Shown here in pieces: positions 52,101-59,533 of a stretch of DNA of 64,000 nt; within the stretch, counting starts at the first letter, position 1, and each line of letters opens with the position of its first letter. The notes beneath the pieces were generated by a model. That model did no database searches and had not been told where the DNA came from. It worked only from the letters and a program-made list of their open reading frames with translations. The position numbers were made by a program, and so were the translations under genes. This DNA is from Bermanella sp049115935. Lineage in GTDB: Bacteria; Pseudomonadota; Gammaproteobacteria; Pseudomonadales; Oceanobacteraceae. The stretch is from assembly GCA_049115935.1 (NCBI GenBank), contig JAGDZK010000015.1, forward strand, positions 1 to 64,000, written 5' to 3'.

Positions 52101-52400
52101 GGCATGATCGCCTTGGCGGGCATCATTGTGAGGAACTCCATATTACTGGTGGATTTTATTAACCAAGAATTAGAAAAAGGCACAGATTTAGTTGAGGCTG
52201 CTATTAACAGCGCAGCCGTGCGCACCAAGCCTATTTTATTAACCGGTGTGGCCGCCATGACGGGGGCATTCTTTATTCTTGATGATCCGATTTTTAATGG
52301 CTTAGCCATTAGTTTAATTTTTGGCATTTTAATCAGCACACTGTTTACGCTGATATTAATTCCTATGTTGTATTTTGTTTATAAGAAACCGAATGCTTAA
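49170..52400 (+). CDS. RND efflux pump permease (AcrB/HAE family)
   Basis: The 1076-residue protein shows the RND plan: a first membrane helix near 28-46, a large periplasmic domain (PGASAKEVESLISTPAEQVLSEINGVDDIYSVS), TM2-6 with the proton-relay aspartates in FSIGILVDDAIVVVENIHRHL, a second periplasmic domain and TM8-12 ending TLFTLILIPMLYFVYKK. It uses proton flow to expel compounds. The sequence ITPLLAIFGLLLGFFAIMVTPKEEEPQIDV is typical of a branch seen in many marine gammaproteobacteria; substrates are unknown. A ~35-residue charged loop (near 510-540, NNEQSHIHNKEKAEDNKT) lies between TM6 and the cytoplasmic helix. Confidence 0.93.
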   Translation: MTQPSQNHDKPLGISGRLAKTFQNNAITPLLAIFGLLLGFFAIMVTPKEEEPQIDVTFANVYIAFPGASAKEVESLISTPAEQVLSEINGVDDIYSVSRPGMAILTVAFEVGLKRETAILNLYNQVYSHQDWLPTNLGASQPIIKPQGIDDVPIMSLTLTSRDPSTSTQQLTELAHALEVELKRIDGTRDIYTIGAQNDVVNVRLDPIRLSAYSITIDDVANTLLSANASAPNRNVYKQQAYIQVQAGNFLSSASEIKQLVIGLAKNGSPVYLSDVADIIHSADIPESQVLHFEQGNRSNQSAVTIAIAKQPGKNAFNITSDIEKRLAQLSNIVIPDNVQVSVTRNYGDTAKDKSDKLIAKLLFATAAVVVLVLATMSWREAIIVGGAIFITLAITLFASWAWGFTLNRISLFALIFSIGILVDDAIVVVENIHRHLHMGGKKILEVIPAAVDEVGGPTILATFTVIAALMPMAFVSGLMGPYMSPIPINASTGMLISLAIAFIVTPWLSFKLLANQLANNEQSHIHNKEKAEDNKTYQLFNKIMRPLIEGEKAAKNRLKMLALVVGLILLSVSLPVMKIVALKMLPFDNKSEFQVIVDMPEGTPMEETLVALEALGEELKASQYVKDFQLYAGTNAPINFNGLIRQYYLRNEPHMGDIQVNLVGKDQRDLQSHDIAMALRPKLQVIGKQYNANVKIAEVPPGPPVMAPIVAEVYGVNYEEQIKTAKSLRALFENTADIIDIDDSIEAAQQKTVIEIDRQKAAQLGVPYARIVSALDTAISGKDVSFLHSPQSKYATPIRLEYSEANKANWQILLNTKVRSITSQMVSIADIVTLNHGTIDHTIYHKNLLPVVFVNADMAGELDSPLYGLFDMSFKMDDAKTSGDGFGPEQYFINQPQVTNRPSIKWDGEWQITYETFRDMGIAYGVGMILIYLLVVAQFKSYLVPLIIMAPIPLTIIGVMPGHALFGAQFTATSMIGMIALAGIIVRNSILLVDFINQELEKGTDLVEAAINSAAVRTKPILLTGVAAMTGAFFILDDPIFNGLAISLIFGILISTLFTLILIPMLYFVYKKPNA

Positions 52401-52422
52401 TGGGAAACGGTAGACGGGGCAT

Positions 52423-52520
52423 CGTAGGATGGGTTAGCGCGAAGCGTAACCCATCATTCAATTCAAACCATACCTGATGGGTTACGATTCTCACTTCGTT
52501 CAAATCTAACCCATCCTACG
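52423..52520. repeat. 98-bp nested palindromic element
   Basis: Outer arms CGTAGGATGGGTTAG (52423-52437) and CTAACCCATCCTACG (52506-52520) are perfect inverted copies. Inside are a second pair, CGTAACCCATCA (52445-52456) and TGATGGGTTACG (52475-52486). The elements GGATGGGTTAG / CGTAACCCATC recur widely in gammaproteobacterial spacers in my recollection. It sits 22 bases after the RND permease stop and can fold into a long double hairpin that could end that transcript. Confidence 0.8.
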
Positions 52521-52541
52521 CCCTATCAAAGATTCAAAATC

Positions 52542-52742
52542 ATACGAACCCGCACCCAGTGTGTCCCGTGAACGCAGTGAGTGTTTTGGGTATGCGGCTG
52601 AATCAAATGAAGAATAGATTTTGGCAATTGCCCTTCATTTTTTACGTCGCGCCAGAATATTCCATCAATACCAGCGTTTGAGATTAACAGCAAGTTAGAG
52701 GTATTTTCACTATTATTCACCCGCAGGTGCGGGTTCGTACAG
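52542..52742. repeat. Segment flanked by inverted copies of family A repeat
   Basis: ATACGAACCCGCACC (52542-52556) is the inverse of GGTGCGGGTTCGTAC at 52726-52740 with one mismatch; the right copy keeps the full palindrome ACCCGCAGGTGCGGGT (52719-52734). About 170 bases lie between. A 64-codon open frame on the minus strand (52526-52720) spans the segment but has no recognisable product or ribosome-binding site. It may be a non-autonomous mobile unit. The rest of the gap to 52870 shows no gene. Confidence 0.6.
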
Positions 52743-52870
52743 TATCAAACATAAATTAGATACATTTGATAAACGGGCACCCGATCTGCTCCTGTCCCCC
52801 ACCAAGCTACTAATATGGATAAAAAACAGTCAAATCATATATAGAGATTTATTGGCTGCTAAGGCCTTTC

Positions 52871-52903
52871 ATTCAGCTTCTATTCAGATAAGCTTGTTAG
52901 TAT
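52871..52903 (+). promoter_or_regulatory. Direct-repeat response-regulator site with -10 box ahead of the PhoP/PhoQ-like operon
   Basis: ATTCAG (52871-52876), five bases, ATTCAG (52882-52887), ten bases, then TAGTAT (52898-52903) as a -10. An 11-base direct-repeat period is typical for OmpR/PhoP-family regulators, and activators of this type often replace the -35. The same arrangement appears upstream of the TonB receptor gene (58028-58060). Confidence 0.65.
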
Positions 52904-52910
52904 TAAATAT

Positions 52911-53282
52911 TTGAAATTTTTAGCAGGTTTTGAGTTGCACCTCATACTAATCCTATTTCTTTTTATATTAAGTAACGCTTGTGTGGCCGATGACACGCAA
53001 GCAGATAACTTCTGGGTGGATGACACCCTAGAAGAAATGGTGACACCCATTAAAAAGTGGGTTGAGACTCAAATGCATGAGAGCGATCCTGCCCCGCAGA
53101 AGCAACCAAGCGACAACGATTTACGCCAAGCCATTAAACAAGCCACCACCCTGTACCCAGGCACGGTTTTAAGTGCTCAATACATTAATCAGCAATACAA
53201 AATAAAAATTATTTCATCACAGGGTGTGATTGACATCATCACTATTGATATGGAGGTCGAGCATGAAAGTCCTCATCATTGA
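52911..53282 (+). CDS. Small exported PepSY-like protein
   Basis: The reading begins at TTG 52911, with TTG 52935 (AGG eight bases ahead) as an alternative; no ATG is available. A signal-peptide-like segment (LHLILILFLFILSNACVA) is followed by a variable part and a PepSY-like repeat (LRQAIKQATTLYPGTVLSAQYINQQYKIKIISSQGVIDIITIDMEV). PepSY proteins often sit directly before PhoP/PhoQ- or QseBC-type genes and may sense or modulate the kinase in the periplasm. The end overlaps the regulator gene by 20 bases. Confidence 0.7.
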   Translation: MKFLAGFELHLILILFLFILSNACVADDTQADNFWVDDTLEEMVTPIKKWVETQMHESDPAPQKQPSDNDLRQAIKQATTLYPGTVLSAQYINQQYKIKIISSQGVIDIITIDMEVEHESPHH

Positions 53283-53946
53283 AGATGACAACGTCTTACG
53301 GGAACAGCTGCGTCTTAGCTTAGAAAAAGCAGGCTTCACTGTTATGTGCAGCAAAGATGGCGAAGACGGTTTATTTCAAGCCAAGGAATTTGAGTTTGAT
53401 CTCGCCATTATTGATATTGGTCTGCCTAAAATATCAGGCTTAGACGTTATCATTGAGATTAGAAAAATCGGTTTAGCCTTGCCCATTTTAATATTGACCG
53501 CACGCAGTAGCTGGCAAGACAAAGTAGAAGGTCTTAACTCTGGTGCTGATGATTACCTAGCAAAACCCTTTCAGCTAGAAGAGCTGATTGCACGGGCGCA
53601 TGCAATGATTCGCCGCGCATCTGGCTTTCCCAATAACATTATTGAACATGGTCAAATTAAATTAGACAGCACAAACCAGTGTGTCTTCAGTGAAGAACGA
53701 GCCGTAACCCTAACCGCTTTTGAATACAATGTTTTAGAATATTTTATGCGCCACCCTCAACAAGTTATTTCTAAAACACGGTTAATGGATTACCTATATA
53801 GCCATGATGAAGAAAGAGACAGCAATGTTATCGAGGTACTGGTCAGTCGTCTGCGACAAAAGCTGGACCCTAACAATACTATTAAACCATTAGAAACGCT
53901 GCGTGGTCGAGGGTATCAGTTCACTCTTAAAGGCAAGTCGTCATGA
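53263..53946 (+). CDS. OmpR-family response regulator, PhoP-like
   Basis: ATG 53263 has the strong site GGAGG seven bases ahead. The 227-residue protein has a receiver domain (acidic D8/D9, phosphate-accepting D51 in IIDIGLP, T in LTARSSWQDKVEGLNSGADDYLAKPF with K) and a winged-helix domain (LTAFEYNVLEYFMRHPQQVISKTRLMDYLYSHDEERDSNVIEVLVSRLRQKL). The LTARxSWQDKVE and LTAFEY stretches are close to PhoP. It likely binds the TTCAG direct repeat upstream. It shares ATGA with the kinase gene. Confidence 0.93.
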   Translation: MKVLIIEDDNVLREQLRLSLEKAGFTVMCSKDGEDGLFQAKEFEFDLAIIDIGLPKISGLDVIIEIRKIGLALPILILTARSSWQDKVEGLNSGADDYLAKPFQLEELIARAHAMIRRASGFPNNIIEHGQIKLDSTNQCVFSEERAVTLTAFEYNVLEYFMRHPQQVISKTRLMDYLYSHDEERDSNVIEVLVSRLRQKLDPNNTIKPLETLRGRGYQFTLKGKSS

Positions 53947-55271
53947 CGTTTTCATTACGCAAACGATTTTTCATTTTTACCGCATTTGCCTCTGTGATCG
54001 TGATGTTTGTGGGCTCCTTAATCTTTAATTATGCGTATACCCAAGAGCTTAAAAGCGAAGCACAGAATAAACTGCGCTTACATATATTTAATTTATTATC
54101 GGTATCGGACTTTAATAACGACAACTTATCCCTGCCTATTATTTTATCGAACCCAGACTTTAATCGTGAGAAAAGCTCCATTTTTGCCTACGTAAGCAAT
54201 GAAGATAATCAAATTATTTGGCAATCACTCTCTACCTCTAAAAACGTCAATATCGCAACTCCCCCAGCCAAAGTTGGCCAGTGGAGTAACGGGGAAGTTG
54301 AGATTGATAATACGCAATACCTTTGGGCAAGTTACGCAGTTAGCTGGCAAACAAGTAATCAATCTTACCGATATGTAGTGGCCGTCAGCAGCAAAACTCT
54401 GAGTGATGTTATCATGCGTTTTCGCATCTGGTTAATTGGCAGCTTTATATTGGTCAGTTTACTTTTTTTGTTTATTCAATTCTGGGTGCTTAAACTGGCG
54501 TTTAATCCTATTAAATCTTTAAAACAAGAAATTATCGACCTAGAGACAGGTAAACAAGATCATATTCTGAAGCAGTACCCTCAAGAATTAATTGGCGTTA
54601 GCCACAACATAAATGCGCTAATCAAAAAAGAAAGGGATCAACGAGAGAAATACCGAACCAGCATGGCTGATCTTGCTCACAGCTTAAAAACCCCTGTAGC
54701 CATTATTAATAATGAATTACACGCAGGCTCTGAAAATAAAAACGTAATTAATGCATTAATGCGCATCAATGAAACCATTGAATATCAATTACGAAAAGCG
54801 GTCATTAGCGCGCCACACGTGATTTCACAACAGGTAAATTTACAAAAATCAGTGAATGATGTGCTGTTTGCCCTAAAGAAAATTCACATTGATCGTGGCA
54901 TTAGTGTCGAATCTCAAATTCCCAGCTCAGTCACGTTCCCAGGTGACAGCAATGACATATTAGAAGTGCTAGGCAACCTATTAGATAATGGCTTTAAATA
55001 TGCCAATTCAAAACTGCTCATTAAGGCATATATCGACAATTCCCACTTAACTATTATCATTGAAGATGATGGTAATGGCCTACCAAGTGATGATTGTATG
55101 GTTATTTTTGATCGAGGCTCACGCCTTGATGAATCCCCAATCGGTCAAGGCCTTGGCTTGTCGATTGTGAAAAACATAATTGAAAGTTATCACGGCTTTA
55201 TTTCGGCATCTGCATCTAATTTAGGCGGTGCCCGCTTTACCATTGAAATACCACTAAGGATGGCCCCATGA
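53943..55271 (+). CDS. Sensor histidine kinase, PhoQ-like
   Basis: The 442-residue kinase has TM1 (about 10-30), a periplasmic domain (31-160) containing IFAYVSNEDNQIIWQS, TM2 (about 162-183), a HAMP-like linker, the H box DLAHSLKTPVAIINNEL (H246; HSLKTP is also PhoQ's sequence) and ATPase motifs N (LGNLLDNGFKYA), D/F and G (GQGLGLSIVKNII). It should phosphorylate the PhoP-like regulator. The ligand may be divalent cations, peptides or pH, as in PhoQ, but the sensor domain is not diagnostic. Confidence 0.93.
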   Translation: MTFSLRKRFFIFTAFASVIVMFVGSLIFNYAYTQELKSEAQNKLRLHIFNLLSVSDFNNDNLSLPIILSNPDFNREKSSIFAYVSNEDNQIIWQSLSTSKNVNIATPPAKVGQWSNGEVEIDNTQYLWASYAVSWQTSNQSYRYVVAVSSKTLSDVIMRFRIWLIGSFILVSLLFLFIQFWVLKLAFNPIKSLKQEIIDLETGKQDHILKQYPQELIGVSHNINALIKKERDQREKYRTSMADLAHSLKTPVAIINNELHAGSENKNVINALMRINETIEYQLRKAVISAPHVISQQVNLQKSVNDVLFALKKIHIDRGISVESQIPSSVTFPGDSNDILEVLGNLLDNGFKYANSKLLIKAYIDNSHLTIIIEDDGNGLPSDDCMVIFDRGSRLDESPIGQGLGLSIVKNIIESYHGFISASASNLGGARFTIEIPLRMAP

Positions 55272-55567
55272 AAATATTTAGCGTGTTTCTTATTACACTA
55301 CTATTATCGGCTTGTTCATCTGTCACTATTCGTACAGATGATCAACCCAAGTCTCATTCTTCACCTACTTTCCAGAAAACCTATACCTATTGGTGGTGGT
55401 ATGCCAAAGGGGAGCATGACGTGAATGTACGAGAAGTGTGTAAAGGCCAGCCCGTAGAGCAAATGCAAGCTGTGAACACTTTTACGGATTCATTGGCATT
55501 TATCTTTACCCTTGGCATTTATTCACCTAGAACCGCTAGAGTTTGGTGTAAAGGAGATGCGCAGTGA
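55268..55567 (+). CDS. Bor/Iss-family lipoprotein
   Basis: A 99-residue lipoprotein with lipobox LLSAC (Cys16). The C-terminal half, VREVCKGQPVEQMQAVNTFTDSLAFIFTLGIYSPRTARVWC, matches phage lambda Bor (ICGG....V.T..TFV.GLL.FITLGIYTP.EARVYC). Bor gives serum resistance in E. coli lysogens, and I recall a Bor gene being PhoP-controlled there. It overlaps the kinase gene by 4 bases, so it is part of this operon. Outer-membrane placement is likely. Confidence 0.85.
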   Translation: MKIFSVFLITLLLSACSSVTIRTDDQPKSHSSPTFQKTYTYWWWYAKGEHDVNVREVCKGQPVEQMQAVNTFTDSLAFIFTLGIYSPRTARVWCKGDAQ

Positions 55568-55872
55568 AAACATTCAAATTAAAAAATATAATGACGGCAA
55601 CCTGCCTTATATCACTATGCGGCTGCGGCACGTTGAATTTTGTTAATGGCGTTGAAGTAAATGATACGGTGAAGCGTGAGCAGTGGCACCATTCCGGCAT
55701 CTTCGAATTTATTGAATTTAGCTCACCTATCAAAATCAATTACCTATGTGATAATAAACAGTGGGATTCAATTACCATTGAAAAAAGCTTTTCAAATCTA
55801 ATTGCCAGTAGCGCATATGTTTACACGCCTTGGATTGCGTATTATGAATGCCGCGAGAATATTGATTATTAA
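55564..55872 (+). CDS. Second small lipoprotein, distantly Bor-like
   Basis: The 102-residue protein has a lipobox at ISLCGC with Cys near 19. After it come WHHSGIFEFIEFSSPIKINYLCDNKQWDSITIEKSFSNLIASSAYVYTPWIAYYEC, which repeats the Bor pattern of a first cysteine, a T/F-rich helix, a YTP-like turn and a final cysteine. It is probably a diverged paralogue of the gene before, with a 4-base overlap. Function unknown. Confidence 0.75.
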   Translation: MKTFKLKNIMTATCLISLCGCGTLNFVNGVEVNDTVKREQWHHSGIFEFIEFSSPIKINYLCDNKQWDSITIEKSFSNLIASSAYVYTPWIAYYECRENIDY

Positions 55873-55878
55873 CCGTTA

Positions 55879-55908
55879 AAAAAGGGTTTGCATCAACAAA
55901 CCCTTTTT
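55879..55908. terminator. Bidirectional Rho-independent terminator
   Basis: AAAAAGGGTTTG (55879-55890) pairs perfectly with CAAACCCTTTTT (55897-55908) across a 6-base loop, with A and T runs on either side. It ends both the two-component operon and the converging TonB receptor gene. Confidence 0.9.
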
Positions 55909-55943
55909 ACTTACTCTTGCTTATTATTTAAAAGTTCGACCGA

Positions 55944-57998
55944 TTAAAACGTCATCTTCACACCGAATGAAAACATAGTCGGTAACTCCGATACCTCTTC
56001 GCGACTCGTATAGTCGTCACTATATTCATATTCCGAGACGTTCTGGCGCGCATATACATTCATCACTTCAAAGTAAATATCCGTCATTTCACTCTTTTTA
56101 TAGTCAATGCGTACATCCATTGAATGGTTAGGTGGTAAACGTTCTGCATTTATTTTACCTTCAATTGGGTCATACAAATAAGGTTCTGTTCCACACCCTG
56201 ACCCGCTATTGTCGGTTTCATAACCACTATCACATTCATATATGGCCGTGCCACCTAAAATAGGGGTCACTAAATTGCCACTTTGATAGCGCCATTTAAA
56301 ACCCAGTGTTACTTTAGCATCGTATTGATAACTGGCTACTAGGTTTGCAATCCAAGGGCGATCGTAAGAATAGTTAAAGCTCTGCCCTGTTATGGTATTC
56401 GTACGCTTAGTTTGGCTGTATGCAAGGGATGCCCAGCCATACCATTTATCCGTTAGGTTTTTATTAACTAAGAATTCAACACCATAGGCTTTCCCTTCGG
56501 CTGAATTAACAAACTTCTCTTCATTAGGTGCCGTATCGGCATCATAGGCAGGGTTAGAAATCACAAGATCGTGTAAATCTTTATAATATACTTCTAGTTT
56601 TGCACTAATACTGTCATCAAGTTGATATTCAAAACCTGTTACATAATGCTCACTGTTTGGCATTGATAATTCAGGGTTACCAATATCTTTTAAGGTGGCA
56701 AAAAAGTCTCTTGGGGTTTGAGTATGCTTGCCAATAGCTGTGATTAATGTCCAGTTTTCATTTAGCTCATAATTAGATTGAAACCTTGGCTCAAAGGTCG
56801 ACTCTTTTAAATATTCGTCATACACATTATTCAGCCCGAATGTCAGCTGTAAAAACGGCGTTGCCATCCAGTCGTACGCATTAAAGATCCTAACGGAATC
56901 CAAGGTCAGCTTATCTTTTAAACTAAAGCGATTAGCGGTTGATAATGGCCCACAAATTTCTAAGTCATCATTACAAGGATCATACAGGCCAGACATATTG
57001 TAACGTATTATATTTTGTGAAAACTCAATACCATACCGATAACCGTCGCCATTATTTAGCGGGGTTTCGAACTGGGTTTTAAAGCGATAATCATCACTGG
57101 TTGTGACAATATCGAACAATGAGCCGACCGAAAATTTATAATCTTGTTCTTTATGACTAAATACCATCAACCCTGAGGTACCACCTGAAAAAATAGTATC
57201 GTATAAAATACCTTGGCTATTAAAGTAACCATCCGAATTAAACTTACCCACTATGCTGGGTTCTTTCCCTGAGTATTCAAAGTTTTCGCCTATTTCGATC
57301 GTCATATGGTCACGTGCACCAAGAGCGATAAATTTTAGGTTGCTGGTATCGCTTATTCGATAGTGATATTTCAATTGATAATCACTAAATTGTGGCACCT
57401 GTGTAATGGCGATATCTTCGTCTTTTTCTTGAATTTCATCAAAGTACCAATCAAGTAACCCCTCGCGCCAAGAAGCATAAAACGCACTATTTTCTGTGAC
57501 GGCCCCTTCAACTAATATACCTGCTCGCAGTAAGCTTAAATCAATAACGGTGGTTAAGCCTTCCCTGTAAGGATCACGTAATTTTGTATCTAGGACAGCA
57601 CCAATGGCATTTGAATACTGACTATCCCATGCACCGGCTTTTAATGAAAAGTCTTCAATGATGTTTGAGTTATAAGTACTATCACCTAAATTATGAAATA
57701 AATACCCTACCGGAATATAGTCTGTTTGATAGTAGTTATCGGCAGGACTTGAGCCCCTAACCGCAGGAGCGCCTTGCTTATTATCGCCAAGTACAACACC
57801 AGGCATGGCCTCAATGGCTCGTAACGGGTCACCACCGGAGCCTGGGACTTTTAATAGTTTTTCAGTTGTAATCTTAGGCCCACTTTCTTGCGCACCTTTT
57901 ATGTTGATGGTTGACAATTCAGCCACGTCTTCCTGTGCATTCACCTGCCAAGAAAAAATCACTAAACAACAACCAAATGAAAGAGTTGATGCTTTCAT
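55944..57998 (-). CDS. TonB-dependent outer-membrane receptor
   Basis: The 684-residue protein has a signal peptide (LSFGCCLVIFSWQVNA), an N-terminal plug domain (DPLRAIEAMPGVVLGDNKQGAPAVRGSSPADNYYQTDYIPVGYLFHNLG) and a long 22-strand barrel region rich in aromatic repeats ending TMFSFGVKMTF, with the terminal Phe required for insertion. A short cysteine-containing insert (YDPCNDDLEICGP and YECDSGYETDNSGSGCG) may form disulfides in extracellular loops. It imports an unknown ligand (siderophore, vitamin or glycan). No TonB box was found by eye beyond VAELSTINI. It has a promoter motif shared with the neighbouring two-component operon. Confidence 0.9.
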   Translation of the reverse strand: MKASTLSFGCCLVIFSWQVNAQEDVAELSTINIKGAQESGPKITTEKLLKVPGSGGDPLRAIEAMPGVVLGDNKQGAPAVRGSSPADNYYQTDYIPVGYLFHNLGDSTYNSNIIEDFSLKAGAWDSQYSNAIGAVLDTKLRDPYREGLTTVIDLSLLRAGILVEGAVTENSAFYASWREGLLDWYFDEIQEKDEDIAITQVPQFSDYQLKYHYRISDTSNLKFIALGARDHMTIEIGENFEYSGKEPSIVGKFNSDGYFNSQGILYDTIFSGGTSGLMVFSHKEQDYKFSVGSLFDIVTTSDDYRFKTQFETPLNNGDGYRYGIEFSQNIIRYNMSGLYDPCNDDLEICGPLSTANRFSLKDKLTLDSVRIFNAYDWMATPFLQLTFGLNNVYDEYLKESTFEPRFQSNYELNENWTLITAIGKHTQTPRDFFATLKDIGNPELSMPNSEHYVTGFEYQLDDSISAKLEVYYKDLHDLVISNPAYDADTAPNEEKFVNSAEGKAYGVEFLVNKNLTDKWYGWASLAYSQTKRTNTITGQSFNYSYDRPWIANLVASYQYDAKVTLGFKWRYQSGNLVTPILGGTAIYECDSGYETDNSGSGCGTEPYLYDPIEGKINAERLPPNHSMDVRIDYKKSEMTDIYFEVMNVYARQNVSEYEYSDDYTSREEVSELPTMFSFGVKMTF

Positions 57999-58027
57999 TG
58001 TTTATACTCCACTCATAATATGCGCTG

Positions 58028-58060
58028 AGCATAGCAAGCTTTTCTGAATACTAGCTGAAC
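58028..58060 (-). promoter_or_regulatory. Direct-repeat response-regulator site with -10 box ahead of the TonB receptor gene
   Basis: On the minus strand GTTCAG (58060-58055), five bases, ATTCAG (58049-58044), ten bases, then TATGCT (58033-58028) as -10. Order, 11-base period and 10-base spacing to the -10 are identical to the site at 52871-52903, and bases beyond the hexamers (CT between them; A-AAGCTTG after) also match. Confidence 0.65.
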
Positions 58061-58112
58061 AAAGCAATCAAGGGGCAATTGTTTTTGTCAACAGTGCATC
58101 AACTCAGTATGC

Positions 58113-59393
58113 TTGCACCGTTATCTATTTCTACTGGTTCTATTTGTGACAGGCAATTTATTTAAATTCATAGGCTGCAGCTTCTTAGTGCTCAATATTT
58201 TTTGCACGGCTCTTGCCTATGCGCAGGTAGAATACCTTAATAAAAATGAAATATTACCCACCTCTGATTTACCCGATTTACCACAAGCAGGTAACAACAA
58301 CGCAACTAAACAGTCTCACAAAGACAATAACTTTTTTTATTTTAACCAGCCCTATGGCAGCGAATCACAATTTGGCCCACTAAATGTATGGGTTAATGTG
58401 GGTTTGGTAGTGCCGGGGCGATTAGGTACTCAACCTCAATTAGATGAAATAAATTACGCTAAAGGCTGGCAACAACTTAATAGCAGTTTAACCAATCAAG
58501 AGGATGTATTAGATGAGTCTGGCGGTACACACGAATCATTTAAAAAAGAGTTCATTCCTTTTGCTCACCCCTCAGGCGCTTGGCTTCCTAATTATTTTTT
58601 ACACCTTTTAGGTGAAGGTATGCTATCGCGAAAACTAGAAGAGTATTATTTATCACAAGACGGCAATAGCCCACTACAAGCCAAAGTTAAGGCCATTATT
58701 ACGTTGGCAGCGGCTCAAGCGACCAATGAGGTCGTGGAATACGAATTACCGTGGGAGCAAAGATTAGACCCTCTGGCTGATTTTTATTTTAACTTAGCCG
58801 GTATCATTGCTTTTTCATTTGATGAAGTCGCTCAACTGTTTAGCAACGATTACCTTGATTATTACTACTGGCCCGGCCAACCCATCATTGACCCGCAAGA
58901 TAATGCGTTGTTTAACCAAGGGGAGCAGTATTACTTTAGGAGCAAACTGGGGTTTGAAACCCAAACCAGTTTAGCCATTATCAGCGGTATGCCCGCCACC
59001 GGCATGGGAGTGTCATTCCCTGTCAATGATGATGAGCAACTGAGTGTTTTATTCGCAACCGATGTGGCAGTGAGCCACCCTGATGAAACAGTGGAGTCAT
59101 TAGAACGTGGTACCGACTTTACCGCTAGCGAAATTGCCAAGCTTTATAATCAATCCCTTAATGTGTATTGGGACAAAAAAGGCTCATTAATGGGCAGCTT
59201 AGCACTTAGTTACCACCCGTTTTATCAAGTGAGTATGAACCTTTATCCTCACACCTACCCTAATTTAAGCATTGCTGGGATATCCCTTGCGGATATTGGC
59301 ATTGGCGGCTATTTAATTGCTTCACAAGAAGGGGCGAACAGTATTGGACTTACCTTTAGTTTTTCCCCCGTTATGCTGGGTGTTCGCCGCTAA
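58113..59393 (+). CDS. Uncharacterised exported protein (about 426 aa)
   Basis: The frame begins at TTG 58113 or perhaps GTG 58146; no ATG fits, so the start is unsure. An N-terminal hydrophobic stretch with LVLNIFCTALAYAQ looks like a signal peptide, so the mature protein begins near QVEYLNKNEI. The body has FGPLNVWVNVGLVVPGRLGTQPQLDEI, a segment of repeated acidic/aromatic residues, and ends with beta-strand-like GIGGYLIASQEGANSIGLTFSFSPVML. I do not recognise the family. It is divergent from the TonB receptor gene and shares its 114-base spacer, so it may be part of the same response. Confidence 0.75.
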   Translation: MHRYLFLLVLFVTGNLFKFIGCSFLVLNIFCTALAYAQVEYLNKNEILPTSDLPDLPQAGNNNATKQSHKDNNFFYFNQPYGSESQFGPLNVWVNVGLVVPGRLGTQPQLDEINYAKGWQQLNSSLTNQEDVLDESGGTHESFKKEFIPFAHPSGAWLPNYFLHLLGEGMLSRKLEEYYLSQDGNSPLQAKVKAIITLAAAQATNEVVEYELPWEQRLDPLADFYFNLAGIIAFSFDEVAQLFSNDYLDYYYWPGQPIIDPQDNALFNQGEQYYFRSKLGFETQTSLAIISGMPATGMGVSFPVNDDEQLSVLFATDVAVSHPDETVESLERGTDFTASEIAKLYNQSLNVYWDKKGSLMGSLALSYHPFYQVSMNLYPHTYPNLSIAGISLADIGIGGYLIASQEGANSIGLTFSFSPVMLGVRR

Positions 59394-59533
59394 CGCCTTA
59401 CTCAGCAGCTTAATAGCTTTGCTACAGCTGACACGATGCTGGTCATAACTTCAAAATATATAAGAAATACCCAGATTCACCCTGCCTTATTTGAACCCTT
59501 GTCTATACTAAAAAGGGAAAGAAAGGGGGAATT

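Noticed and set aside
52526..52720. 64-codon minus-strand frame with DVKNEGQLPKSILHL
   Set aside because: It spans repeat-derived DNA between inverted copies of family A and has no good start signal. I kept the segment as a repeat feature only.
52750..52910. Classical enteric PhoP box ((G/T)GTTTA repeats) before the PhoP-like operon
   Set aside because: No pair with the required spacing; the TTCAG direct repeat is the only clear candidate.
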